Source: Marsupella aquatica (lineage: Eukaryota; Marchantiophyta). From it: 64,000 nucleotides of DNA. Below the pieces are notes generated by a model that was not told where the DNA came from, did not search any database, and saw only the letters and a program-made list of their open reading frames with translations. Below are positions 40,918 through 54,160 of this stretch, in pieces. Location: positions 12,276,001 through 12,340,000 of the forward strand of contig OZ316897.1 in assembly GCA_973895155.1 (NCBI GenBank), given 5' to 3'. Position numbers and translations under genes: made by a program. Each line of letters begins with the position of its first letter. The first letter of the stretch is position 1.

Positions 40918-43030
40918 GACAACAAATATGAATAAGAGTGTTCACGCCTCTGGTCCAACAGGGTCGGATCAAAGATGTGAACTCAAAATTGTGACCCCGC
41001 ACTTCCATCCATGGCAGAAATTCGAGGCAAGTACATTACAGAATGAATCCATAACTACAGAAAGCGAGCTAAACCTCTATGATAGACTCAGAATTATTCA
41101 AAACAGCGAGTGGAGAGGCTCCCCAAGCTTCAGAAGTGATTCAAGAAAACGACTTCTCTGGATGGAGCTCAATGGAATCCAACAAGGAAAGCGCGTCCCC
41201 ACCTTCGAATCCAACTTTGGTCACGTGTCAAGTTTTTCTTCCGTAGAGTGCCTAATTCATCGGTTTCGACCCCAGCCAATGAATACGATTATATCTGAAA
41301 CACCTATATCCTACTGGACTTCTACCAGGTGAAAAAGTCGATCCAGAAACAGCCACGAATTCCCAGGACATCCGCCCAAACGCGCCACACAAACCGTCCT
41401 GCCTCTTCGTCAGGTCTCTTGCAAAGGTCCCATCGTTGTGGTCATACGCATCTCCAATTGCTGCATCTGACCAACTAGGCAAGAGCCCACTGATTTCTGT
41501 CCTTCCCTTCGGAGTCCACGAGATACCCCAGCTAACCAATTGGCTACTACGATCCACGCTAATGCATCAATGACAAACAACTTCGTCCAAACTCTCGCAG
41601 ATTCCAAGTGTTCGGCCCGCCATGTCACTCAAAGTCTGCACTGCAGCGCTAAAACTCAGCCTCGGCAGCCAGAGCAGTGACCTAACCAAAAAGTCTCAGA
41701 AAACCATGCATGAACTGTACAACCGGTGCTCCATTTTCCACAGCCACCACCTATCTTCCCCCTGATGCCTTGCCTTCCTGCCTGTTCCCACGCTTGCTGG
41801 CTAGCTAACACGTCCCGACTCCAGAATGATATCCTTTTCACAAAACCTCTTCAGAACGTGAGTGCGCGCAGAATCCTCCTTTCCTCATCCTATGTTGAAA
41901 CTAATTCATCGCGCAGAATTCCTCCTTTCCTCATCCTTCAGAGCTCGCTCGTGCCTTGCGAGACTACGATAAAGGTAAGCCGTGATCAAATGGTGGCACC
42001 AATAACTTGCAGTACATAAACGATGATTGTCACCGCCTCCCCACCTCCCTTCAACTTATCAGTGACTAACAAGTCAGTCAGTCAGCCTCAGCCCACCCCG
42101 GCATTTCCAGCCAACCGGCGCAGAAGAACACAGAGCAGCAGTGCAGCCAACGCATCCACAGAGAGAGGGACAGAGCCCACACGAGAGCGAGATTGATGAC
42201 CGTCAGTTCTCATGAACGTTCATTCTAGACCCACAGACCCACAGACCCACACTCATTCATCCTCTTCTTCATCGTTCTCTTCTTCTCCTCCGTCTTGCAC
42301 GTCTTCACATGATCCGTCTCGAAACCAACCCACCTTCTCTCTTTTCCCAACGTACACAACTCTGCTGCGCCGTGTCGAGTCAGTTCGTCATTATTGTTCA
42401 TTCAGTCAGTCAATCACTCAGGCACGCAGGCAGTCGGTCGTTCTAGCCTCACACACTTCGCAAGCTTGATTTGCTTGCGTTGCGGAGGAGCTTCTCCTCC
42501 ACGGAGGCTTTGCTAAAAGCTACAGTCCCCAATACTGTAATGGAATCCTGCCCACCCCAAATCAAACTCTACCGACTGTGGATCGAGCAAGTCTTCCAGA
42601 ATCAGTCCGATGGAAACGAAAGAGGGCAGAGGGAGAGAGACGACACGAGAGAGGATTCGCAATAACGGGGAGCTGCAGGACCATTTCTGTAGCTGGATTC
42701 TCGCTGGGATTGATCGATTTGGTAGTAAGTTATGGTGGGTTTGCAACGGGCTACACCGTAAATCCAGGGGAATGTTTTCTTTCTTTCTGCCTCTCGTCTT
42801 CTTCCTTCCTGTAAAGTAGTGCTGCTTCCTAAAGGAGTGCACTCCTTGACACGACACAGTTACTAGTGGAGTCGTTGGGGTTGGGGCCCTCCTCCTCCTC
42901 CTCTCCCCTCTTCGATGGGTCTTCTTTATGTATGTGCCAAAAGACAAAAACGCAGGGGGAGACAGGGTCCCAAAGGCCAAGCAACCCAATAAAGTGGGGA
43001 AGGGAAAAAGGCCCCAAGAAGACCAAAGCA
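40918..43030. other. 5' flank of the PH gene and intergenic DNA
   Basis: Pyrimidine-rich, UTR-like sequence lies at 41860-42470, with a short imperfect repeat of CCTTTCCTCATCCT. A 101-codon minus-strand frame at 41252-41557 is possible but has no recognised domain. No other gene was seen. Confidence 0.45.
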
Positions 43031-43134
43031 GTCCAAAAAGCCAAGGAGTCCCCCACATTTTTTCCTTGAATATTAAAAGCTAGTCCAAAAAGCCAAGGAG
43101 TCCCCCACATTTTTTCCTTGAATATTAAAAGCTA
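43031..43134. repeat. Perfect 52-bp tandem duplication
   Basis: Two adjacent identical units starting GTCCAAAAAGCCAAGGAGTC and ending TATTAAAAGCTA. Identity implies a recent event or an assembly artefact. Confidence 0.9.
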
Positions 43135-43610
43135 ACCCATCCAACAGAGGATAGACCATAAACTCTGGAGCATACACCTCTGTAGGGTAGCCCACAAGGA
43201 TCCCCCACAAAGTCTTACTAGGGTGTGTGAAAGCAATGCCACAAGTAAAGTCTTTTGGCTGTTACTTTATGGATGTCTAATTGAATGTCTAATCCTTCTG
43301 GGAATTTAGGAAGCCATAATGTTTTTGTCCCTGCCATAAAACCAACTTATGTCCTTGGCCGTATCTCACTTATGGCCCTGTTGTGACCATCGTAATGGTT
43401 TGAAAGGAGGAAACCCTGCGAGCAGAAAAAACCTGCAAGTGGCTAGAGCACTCCCACTCGCTGCACTTGGAATTGTTGAGTTATGACGTCCTTCTGCACG
43501 ATAAGATCATGACTCTTCCCATGCAAACATAGTCGTCACACTGAATTACGTGGTTCATCTCTTCGCCTAGGCTACATCCACACGAACACGAAAACTTTAC
43601 TTAAGAGTAG

Positions 43611-43614
<4 letters not shown>

Positions 43615-43655
<41 letters not shown>
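43615..43655. repeat. (CT)n microsatellite
   Basis: About 20 uninterrupted CT units. Confidence 0.97.
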
Positions 43656-43659
<4 letters not shown>

Positions 43660-46600
43660 CGCTTCGTTACAATGAGCAAGCATCTTAACACCAGTGGCTT
43701 ATTCTCACTATACTTTGAATCTTCTTCCAAAATCATGGACAATACCTCAAACGTGACAAAGTCTTTAAGAAACTTCTTAAGAAGTTGGTAAACACACATG
43801 ACCTTGTCTACTCTCCCAAACCCCTCCTGAAATCATCCCTAATTTGTGTGGGCATGTCCATGGTACAAAACAACCAACCTTTTGCAGAGGTGGCAAGGCT
43901 TCATCACATCATTATTCTTGTTGAGCTTTACTCCTTAGATTGTGGATTACTTCAGATCACTGGATCCTTGGAGTCTTTTGTAATCATGAATTGGGTCTCT
44001 GTCTGCCGGTTAGGACACTCAATAAGGGAGAGAAACAAGGGAAAACCCTAAAAGACTTGAGAGCCCCCACTACTAATAATATATTGCCCAATATAAATTC
44101 CCCTAAAGTAAACTTTGTCGTCAAGAGCCCAACCAAAAAAACACTCTTATATCATGACTAAATCCTTGAAGTCTTTTGTAATCATGCATTGCGTCTCCTA
44201 TCTCCCAGTGACGAAATCCAATAAAAGGAGAAAAGAAAGGACAGCCCCAAAGAGCCAAAAAGCCCGAGAGTCCCCCTCAACAATATTAAATTGCCGAGTA
44301 TAACTCCCCTAAACCAATCACTTTATAATCTTAATCAACAAGAACCCAACTAACAAACCCCACCGACAATATGACGAAGTTACCTACCGAGTTATCTAAC
44401 AAGTAATTTACGAAGTTACGTACCTATCACTAAGCTACCGAGTTTACTGTACTAAAATTCCGGTCACTAAAATTCGTCAGGCGCACAGAAACCGTCGATA
44501 GGTGAATCTTTTCCCACCCTCCAACGGTTCGATATACTTCGTATTACTGTAACTTGTCTAAAGCGACAATTTAGGTGGTACGGTATGTAGTCGGCGTAAG
44601 CGAGGACTGTTTACACGTACACCTTACTGCAGTACTGTAGTAACCTGTGCAACACCGTCATCCCATTCGTACGGGATCTCCCTAGTGTAGCCGTAGATTT
44701 ATACTATCGACGATCCGTGTCGACCGATCGTGCATGGGGAAAAGACACTCCGTTCTCCTGTTGTCCAGGTGCCGGCATGTATGAGCGCCACATGGAGTTA
44801 CAAACAGGCCTAGTCGTAATGGATAACTGAAAAAGCATCATATAGTAGTGGATCCAATCCGAGCCGCCCATACTATGCTCACACGATCTTCTCCCAAATG
44901 TTCTGAATCGGCTTTTAAATCTGATTTTGGAATAGAGTTTTCGGAAATTTGAAGCTTAGATGGACCTCCACGGTTGCCAAACTGCTCTGATAGACTTTTG
45001 TAGCCTAAATGGACCCAGTGAAACCCTCTTCCTACGCATATTGTGTGTATCAATGCGCCCGTCAATGTGTTGAATGTGACTAAAAAAATTGATATATTCA
45101 TGTTTAGAAATTTGTAAGTCTCTCAATTTTCAATGAAATTTTAGAATATTAGACTCATTCCAAGCCTTTCCTGGAGAATACAAAAACAGTATATTGTAAC
45201 CAGAGGAGTTTTAGCAGCCAACAACACTGGAATACAATGCAAAATATTGTGTGAGCTAAAAGCAACAATTGAAAATGGTCTATATATCCAATATATCTGT
45301 CAAACATAGTGATTCATGGGGATTCTTGTCGGATTGGGACAACAAAAGTCTCTTCTATCTGCTCTAATATCATAATTTAGAGTGAATACAATGTGTAGTT
45401 ACAGTAATACTGAGAGATTGCACACAGAGATTTCTCCAATGAGGAGATTGCACAATGAGGAAATTGCTGAGAATTGTGTGCACTTTGGACAAAATCTCAG
45501 TACTGTGGACAGAATTGTGTGGGTTCCAATCACCTGGAATCAGGTGTTGTAGTCTTTTTTTGCTTTGAAAACCTAAAGCAGCCCCATCCAACAGATGATA
45601 CTTAGATGTCCTGCTCGCGCGGGGGCAAACATTTCTATGTAGGGTAGCCACGAGGGGACAATACCCAGGGATCCGACAATGACCAGACCAGGAGGGAGAG
45701 AGGATTAAACCAGAACCCCAAAGCAGGCAGCCAGGGGCTGAGGGGATAATCAATACTCTCACCACTACACCCCACCCACACGTACCCTCCACACCCCTTG
45801 CGTGTGGATTGTGGATTGAGGATTGAGAACGGTTCAATCAATTGCATGGGAGCAACAATACTGGGACATCCCATGAGAGCTTATGTCTCCCAAAACACCA
45901 CTAGAAGTTGTTACAATTACATAAGCATACCCCAAAACCTAAAGCTTATGGTCCAGCGTGTGGGGGTGCCACACGGCATGGTACACCATTATTGATGTGC
46001 ATTTGCCAAAAAAACATTGTTTTGACTCCACATATGAATGCAAAAGCATTGCACAATATTCACAATAATGCAGTACGTCCACTTTCTCCATAATAGGGTA
46101 GGAAAGACGTACGCTACTAGCCCTCATTTTTGTGGGTCCAAAAAATAACTAATGTTTGCAAATATGCCAAACAACACATTTAACCAAGCAAACTTTCAAA
46201 TATTTATTCAAGCTAAAAACAAACTTCTAGAATAAAAGAATAAACATTTATTCAAACTTCTAGAATATGTGCTAGGTGTCATTCGGGAAGAGTTGGAAAA
46301 CTTTTCAATGATACTATTGATGCTAACTAAAGGTTTATGGAACATGCAGTATGTGCTATTAAAGTTCAGGGTCTGGCAAAAGCACCATGAGCACCGAATC
46401 AAGATTTGGAAAGATAGTAGGCCTGGCTAGCCTGGCCCCTTATGTAATCATAGTTGGGGCCTAACGCACCAAACACACTGAATGGGCAATGACCTTTGCA
46501 AATCCTCGAATTGTGCATTTGCATTTGTCAAGGAATTGAATTTGTCTCCTTTTGGGCAGCTTACTTATTTCCTCAAGAAATAACTTTTGCAGCATCCAAT

Positions 46601-48878
46601 AAGTATAATTTAGACTGCCAAACAAAATGAAAATCAAGTTGATGGCCAAATTTAAAGGTCAAGAAAATCGTCTCTTCTTCATCCAGTGGGGAGTATTTTT
46701 AAGAGAACGACTTCTCCCATTACGACAGTGTCTTTTTTGCACATAATTAATTTAAAACCACCCTATCTTGTTCTGTCACTTCCACGTCTTGCCACCAGGT
46801 ATAGTTAGCAGGAAAATTCCATCAAGGCGTAATTGACGTTCAATATGGATCTTCAAATGCTTAGCGATGACCTAACTTTCCAAGTTTAGCCCTATAAAGG
46901 AATTGAGGGATGACAAAACGAGGGTGCAAATAGATACTGCCTCACTATAATATGCTCAGGCACCAGCCTTTGGAAAGTTGCAATTTTGGCAGTTGGGGAA
47001 TCATGGTGGGTAGCGCTAGTGAAAGTTGTCACTTATTTAAGGTTTGCTGAACCTCTTACCTTTAGATAGCTAGTTCTAGTTCTTGTCCTTTCGTTGAAGG
47101 TTTCGAGTCTTGACCCCTGTTCTGGGTCTGCTGGGTTTCCCCACTGGTTACTCTAGGTTTTCCTCTCCCTGGCTGCAGTGACTTGGCCTTGTGCCATTTG
47201 TCTTGCCTGTTTGAGCCTTTCTGAGTTTAATTGACTTGGCCCTCTGCACCTTTCTTCAAAAAAAAAAAAGGTTGCATGCTGCCAGCTGCCATGGCCACCA
47301 GGGAAATATATATTGGCAAATTTGAGCCAAAAATGCAGCTTGAAGCATGGCCAGCAAAGAGTACAAAGGATATTTTTTGGAAATTTACCCGACTTAGCCA
47401 ATCCACGACGTGAATTGAAAGGTATTAGCCAAGACCTGGTGATGTCAATTTTTCCATACATGACTAACTGTCTAGACTTAGTGCTGGCTACAAAAAGGGC
47501 ACTCAATTAGCCCTCACTCAAGTGAAGATCCTTGGGTTTGTTCCCTGTTAGCATGACTAGTGAAATGATTAAAAGGCAAAATAGTGTATTTTTTTTCCTT
47601 TGCTTGTGGGGGCAAGTGTGGGGATGGGAGGGGAAAGGACCCTGCTCAAGGAGACAGGCCGGCCGCACAACTGGATTGTCAACTTTCACATGACTTGTGA
47701 AATTATTAAAAGATGCCATGATGGCCACACAAAATAGTCTCTCGTTCCTGTTTACTTGGGAGGGGGAAGGGAGGAAGGAACCCAGCCCAAGGAGACAAGC
47801 CTTGCAACCGGATTGCTGCCTTGCATAAAACAGTTGCTTGAACTGCCTATAGTTTCAAACAAATCTGGAAAGAAATGGAGGCCTGGAATTGAGTATGTGG
47901 TGGGACTTTCCTCTAAGACCATCTCCAACCCTGACTAAAAAGTGTTACTGCAACTGGGTGTAGATAGTAATGCAGAAAGTCATGTCTAATGCAAAAAGTC
48001 ATGTCCAACCCATTCACCTTGACACCATCAGATTTTCAGGCATGGGGTTTTTGGTTACTGGGTTTTTTTTTGGGAGACAATAGTCTGGGTTTTTTTGGTT
48101 ACTGGATCTCTATTTGGGAGACAATATAGAGTCTTGACGTTCTATTGGGTTAGTTGTTGGGTATTCAAGATTTTAATCCATGATGGTGCAACAGTTATTT
48201 TTACTGTGAAATAAATCTATGGTAGCGCTAAGTGTATTTCCACTATCTACCTAATAAAACGCGATCAAAAACTAGGGTGGGGGCCTTCAGTCTAGAGTGC
48301 AGCCTCTACACTGTGATTATGGGGCCACAGGTACAGTTGGAGGTGACTTGTAAACATTTATTTGTGAGCAAAGCCTGGACAGTCAGGCTAGTGTGAAGTA
48401 AAATTATCTAGTAAGATCTACACTTTCACCGTAATCAGTGTTATGCAGGAATTAGTGTTAGTACAAAATTAGTGCTACAAACACTAGTTTTGGTAAAACT
48501 ATTTTGAGTCCAAGTAACACTACTTTTTGCCAATTTTCAAAATAGTTATTTCCCATTTTTGTTTAAATTGGTAGTACAAATGGATGATCTTGAGTCCAAA
48601 ATAACACTAATTCCGTGTAAATCAGACTACTCAAGAATTAGTGTTACTTTGGATTAGTTCAAAATATATTTATTTCCTCTATTTTTTCACACTTGAGACC
48701 ACAATAACACTAATTCATGTGCATGAAAATTGTGTTAGCATAAAATTAGTGACTTACACTAATTCGAGAGTAGACCTTGCCAGTCGATGCTCTCTCAATT
48801 TACAGTTAGTCACACTAATTAGGGACATTGACAATAGGTCTCTCAATTTAATGTTAGTCACCCTCATTGGGATGAACA
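43656..48878. other. Intergenic, no gene recognised
   Basis: Short frames only. Two stretches, 43141-43220 and 45585-45680, share a CCATCCAACAGA(G/T)GAT...TAGGGTAGCC motif and look like pieces of one dispersed repeat. The stretch 48420-48700 is rich in TTAGTGTTA and TAACACTAA motifs in both orientations, giving fold-back potential. Confidence 0.45.
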
Positions 48879-49047
48879 GTGTACTTAAAAGATGGTCTTG
48901 TCAAACTGGGTATTACTCTCTCAGGTCTAGGCTTGAGTGTACTTAAAAGATGGTCTTGTCAAACTGGGTATTACTCTTTCAGGTCTAGGCTTGAGTGTAC
49001 TTAAAAGATGGTCTTGTCAAACTGGGCATAACTCTTTCAGCTCGAGG
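48879..49047. repeat. 58-bp tandem repeat, about 2.9 copies
   Basis: Units start GTGTACTTAAAAGATGGTCT at 48879, 48937 and 48995. The first two differ at about one base; the third decays after its first 30 bases. Confidence 0.92.
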
Positions 49048-51348
49048 ATGAGCTTTAAATGCACGAATGAATGGCCACTCGAGACAACGGTTTTGCTTTT
49101 GACACGCTAGTCAGTCTGGAGCAGGGACGTAGGATCACACATCTATGGTGGGGAGAGGACTGTGGTGGAACATTGTGTGCTCGTTCGTTGCTGACTACAT
49201 TATGTAGGTGTGGAACACTAGAATGGTAGACACCTAGAGAAAGATATTTGCCTTTGCTGCGCCGGCATTTCAGAATCCAGACTCTGGGAATTGGTGATTC
49301 AATCAGTATATGGTCCTCATATGGACATCACTACGTATTTGCTGGTGGGCTTTCCAGAATCTAACGATGCGTGACTGTCATCGTATGGTCCCCACCCTGC
49401 CAATGTGACCATATGATTCGGACCTATCTTGCGTTTTCATGAACATTTGGGGCCATGATCTCGAGACAGAAGCACTGATAGACGCACCTATCTGGCAATT
49501 GCTTTTCGTGCGGATACTGCGGGACGGCCTAAGAACGAAATGCGTGCACCTATCCCTGCAATTAATTTTCTTACGCATTCTGCAGGACGGTGTTAGAACG
49601 AAATTCGTGCAGAGAGATGCATTCTTCGTCTACAGAATCTCTTGGCGGAAAAGAGGTTTCAACTGTCTTCACGGCGGCGTTAGAACGAAATTGATGCATT
49701 CTCAGTCTACAGAATCTCTTGGCGGAATAGAGGTTTCAACTGTCTTCACGGCTCTCCACAGTTTTGCACTGTCAGACTTTCACTCCTTGCATGCGACGCA
49801 AACGCAAAGCGTGGGAGGTGTCAAGATAAAGCCGTCCCGTCGCTGCTGCGGACTCGCATCGCGTAAGTTCCACAGTTTCCTCCGCCAATCATTTGCATTT
49901 GTCACAGTCAATTAATCGAATGATAAGGATTCACACGATTCACTTCGAGACGATCTGTCGTTAGATTGGGGGATCTTGTCGGGTACATAAAATCAGGTGG
50001 GAAAACCGAGACTACCAAGGAAAGACCGTGACAAAACCGCTACTGTAGAGATTCGTGTTCGTAGAGGTTCAACAGAACGGGTTGCCGTCCAAATGCGGTT
50101 CTTCGTGTCACGAAACTCTAAGCCAATCGCCATCGATTTCGTCCAGATTTAGTATTCAGATGAGATCCAACTTGGGCGCCGTCCAAAACTATAGCAATTT
50201 TTGGAGTGCTTTATGCGTGTTCCGAGAAGTGAATTCGCGCAGCCATTTTGAAGATCTCAGGATCCAAAACCAACGCAAGGTGCGAAACATCCGACCCACG
50301 GTCCACGATTTCAGTGTGAAGGTCCAATTCACTCCAAATTGTGACTTGCTCGGAAGACCATTTAACAACTCCCCTAGTCAAAGAAATGCACTGCTATAAC
50401 ATTATACAATCCATATATGATGCCCTCGTTTCCTTCCTGCGAAGGCGTCGACATTTGCAAGCGAACTCTGTACTTGAATTCTAATCAGTGCACATTTGAA
50501 CATTCCGGTGTGACTTAACCCGGAACAAGGAACTCACCATTGGATGAAGAGAACGGAAAACCAAAGACATCGCACGGCAAACACTGAACCAGAAGAATCA
50601 TTCTGTAGGGTTTGACAATTGTTCTTGCTGGAACAAGATGAGGTGTAGACGTGTAGACTTGAAGGTAATAATGCCTTAGATATTTAGATTGAAGCTGCCA
50701 CAGACAATCGACCCTAGACTGCGGACAATCAATTGCCTTGATGTGAGTAGAGATGTGTGGCGTGCCGCAATCTCCATATATACAACAATCGAAATCGTTA
50801 TGGTAAAGAAATGTAACTCCTCGGGGAACGGTGAGATTTATTTTCTAATAAAGACTCACTGCACCACTTCACAAATAAGAAGCACTCGTGACGAAACGTT
50901 CCCCGAGGGCAAGGGCAGCGGCTTTGAAGATGGTGGATATGCTACATGGAACAGAACATGCCCTACGTCTTTTCTTTCCAATTCCATAAACCTGATGAAC
51001 ACCAGAAAAAGGGTTGAGAAACATCTAGCCAAAGAGAGCAGCTAGTAACTTTTCCGTGCCTGTCTCCAATTGCACCTCTGCTGCTGCTAAATTCAGTTTT
51101 TAAGTAAGATGCCGAGATGGGATGAGGTGGGATGGGATAAGACGGCAGGGACTAGCGCTGTTGTGGTTTTAGAGGTAAGTGTACACAATTAATGGATACA
51201 ACAAGGGAAGCTCTTCAAGGTGATTAGGAGGGATGATACTCATATACACTACTCAGCGTTGCAGGGCATTTCATGACGTCAAAAGGACATACACGACATG
51301 GCAGAAGAAGGCACAGCCCCAAGACTTTTCTCATGAACGAGAGGTAGC
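49048..51348. other. Intergenic, with local repeats
   Basis: At 49500-49760 a TTAGAACGAAATT-type motif recurs about three times, and a TCTACAGAATCTCTTGGCGG block occurs twice, 77 bp apart. These create the 158-codon frame at 49439-49915, which is not called as a gene. Nothing was recognised at 50000-51300. Confidence 0.45.
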
Positions 51349-53312
51349 TCAAAAGCGGTCGCGGAAACTGTTATAGGAAGAGCTGGTGCGCAGCACGGGG
51401 ACGCGTCGGCGTCCTGACAAAGCATCCTTCAGCCGAGCCACTTGGAAAATAAGCTGGCTTATTTTCTGCGCGCCAACAAGCCCCGAAATCCCCCAAAGCA
51501 CGGGAAGGGAGAAGTTAAGCGCATGCCCCAAGGAACAGCAAAACACATTCATTCACTCAGCAATTGACCCTAGTGGCTTCATTCAAATCAAATCAACTCA
51601 AGGTCATGGTTTCACACCGATATCTGTTTCTTTTGTTTGCAAAGAAAATATTGACACAGAAGTAAGCACCCAATCAGTAACGAATCCAAAGGAAACCCAC
51701 ATATGGGAATGAAGTCTGATCATGACGGGTAGACCTGGAGTCAGACAACCGTAATTGTGCCGACCGTTGCGGCAGACGAATCAACAGAATTCAAGAGGGT
51801 CAAGCTGTCTCCGAAACTCACTCAGGCAATGGCGAAGCGAGGAGAATTGCCCAATTACCTCCCAAATACCTCGACAAGGAGAGAGCAGAGCAGAGACAGG
51901 AGAAGAGAAGAGGACAATCCATTGAGCCCATCTCGCTCAATTACCTTCGAAATACGTCGAAAAGAGGAAGACAGGAGAAGAGATGGGAAGACATGCCTTG
52001 GAATCCGGAAAAGCCTCAACTACCTCCCCAATTCATCAGAAACAGACTCTTCAAGAATAAAGCCACTGGAAAGAAAGGAACGGCACATAAGAAAAGGTGT
52101 ATGTACCTCGTCCTTGCGACAAAGTTGCATCCGCAGATGATTGTTCTGGCACCGCTCATGCTGCCATCGTTGACCAAGAATCACCAATCCCATCACGGCC
52201 GCAGCCAGCGCGAGAGACCAGAGAGTGTTCGCCTGTCGAGCCTCCACAAACCAAAGGGCCGCACGCCGCTTCCACCATGCCTCGCACGACGATTGATCCT
52301 CGTTCGTCCCGTCGTCCCCTAGAAGAGCGTCCGTAAGCGCGCTGTGTCTGTCATCGAGTCCCAATTTCTTGGTATGCACAACGGGCGCCTCGTGGAAGCT
52401 CTCGAAGCCCGAATCCGTCCCGAGGATCTCTCTCTCTAGCCCTGCTAATTCCTCCTCCACGACGCAACTGCTCGCTATGGCGCTCTCCTCGCCTCCCATA
52501 GAATTCTGTACAATGTCCTCCCCCAGGCCGGCACGGAAAGCTGCCACAGAGCTAACAATTGCGGCAGCAGACGGAGCCAACATGCACGATCCGAGCAGAG
52601 GGCCCGCAGTTTCCCTATAATCCGACTCCGCTGACGGCTTTTTCTCACATCCCATATCGTATATCATACAACTGTTGCTCGCTACATCGCTCTCCTCGCG
52701 CATTAGATTGCTGCTAGTGTTGGGCGTCGTCGGCTCTATCCAATCCATCTCGGGTGAATAATTCTCCACTGCGCCGGATGCCCCCTCCTCGTCCTCCTGC
52801 TTTCCATAACTCGTATTGGCCTCCGCTGCCGCTCCTGCCGCTCCTGCCGCTGCCGTTAAGTGTGATTCTTCAACATCCATGTCTACAAATCGGTTTTCGT
52901 CAATATTATTGCTATCGTTGTTAAGATTGCCATCTAAGTCCTCGTCCGACTCCATCGGCAGAACATCGTTCAGGCGGCCCTCCTCCTCGTCCGAACTACC
53001 GGGAACGGTTGCACTCTGGCCCTCGCTTCCGAGAAATTGGTCCAGCATGGGGCTTCTCGTGGTATGATCACCCGCGGAGCCGAAATGGTTCGACAAAAAG
53101 TTCGCTTGCGGCCCTCCTGCTGCATCTATTATTCCGCTACCAGCCGACCTGCCACTACCCGTTGCCCCTGCTTCCATCGCCGACGTACAAACCTCGCACG
53201 CACAAAGGTTTCCCCCTGTGGACCCCGTCATCGACAGCGTCGTGAGAGACACCACTTCCCAATCCTGTGTGCGCCCTGCGCTCTCATCGCTGTCGCTACT
53301 AGCGTCCGTCAT
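51349..53312 (-). CDS. ATI1: ATG8-interacting protein (ATI1/ATI2 homologue)
   Basis: Exons 52107-53312 and 51349-51465 on the minus strand give 440 residues. The 641-bp intron is phase 0, with GAG|GTACAT and CGCAG|AA borders. Near the N-terminus QDWEVVSL holds a W-x-x-V ATG8-interacting motif after an acidic residue, in the position known for Arabidopsis ATI1. A long acidic, Ser-rich, probably disordered middle follows. Then comes the family signature WWKRRAALWFVEARQAN, a single membrane helix at about 363-380 (LWSLALAAAVMGLVILG) and QRWQHER. The second exon supplies the conserved tail ARLKDALSGRRR with a Ser-rich end, which confirms the splice. ATI proteins mark ER- or plastid-derived bodies for autophagy under carbon starvation. 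The ATG at 53312 is used because the frame upstream of it has no ATG. Confidence 0.88.
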
Positions 53313-54160
53313 GTTTGCCAAGAAGGTGTCCAAGTACTTTATCAAATCTTCTTTCAACCCTTTTATGCACAATTCACAGCGATTTCGTCAAATTGAGCGG
53401 TTCCTCCTCCTTCTCCCTCGTCCCTCCTCTCCCTGCAAAATCCATACCATCACACCAACATCACAACCGGAAACACCTGAACAGCAACATAGACGGAGAG
53501 AGGGAAGAAGAGAGAGAGGCAGACAGACAGATTGAAAGCGGTCTGCGATTCGCACCGGGCTCTCTATCCGTCCTCCTCCTCCCTCCTCAACCGAATCGGC
53601 GGCTCGCTGCCGTTGCTTCCTTCGCATCCAGCTCAGCTTTCGTCCCAACACCCCCAAAACCAAATCAGACCAGAAGGGAACAACGCTCGCTCCAAATCCG
53701 AAAACCCAAGTCCTCACTTTGGAGACTGTGCCCAACAGATTGACCGCTCCTCCTCTCCTTTCAGTTCGATGGTTTTGTTTTGATCCCAGTTTTCCTACCG
53801 AAGGACCAACATCCTCAAATTGGACACGCAACCACGCAAGCCGTTCCCGACCTCTCCTCGCCCTCGCTCCCGCCCTCCATCGCCAGGGCCGTCTTCTCGT
53901 CCTCCCTTGGACCTCAAGCTATCTCTTTCGCTCGATTTTCTTTCCTCCCCCCGCTTTTCGCTCGTCCTCGCGCTCGCTCGCTCTCTTGCAACATCATCAT
54001 TCTTCTTTCCAATAATCTTCCAATGCGATCATGTCGCGCCGTCGCTTCTTCGCCTCCCCCTGGTGCGCCCCCGACCCCGACCCCCACCCCCCGCCCCCCT
54101 GGCCGGCACCCCCCCCCCCCCGCCTCTACAGTACCCCAGCGCGCGCTCTCCGGCCTGCGG
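53313..54160. promoter_or_regulatory. GC-rich, pyrimidine-biased 5' flank of the ATI gene
   Basis: The sequence switches to strongly C-rich DNA on the plus strand, ending in a C-run (about 54109-54121). This is typical of a plant 5' leader and promoter zone. It creates long overlapping artificial frames on both strands. No individual element was identified. Confidence 0.45.

Noticed and set aside
42513-43058. 181-codon minus-strand frame
   Set aside because: It crosses into the 52-bp duplication and low-complexity DNA, and has no domain or splice support.
49439-49915. 158-codon plus-strand frame
   Set aside because: It is built from short internal DNA repeats and has no recognisable protein family.
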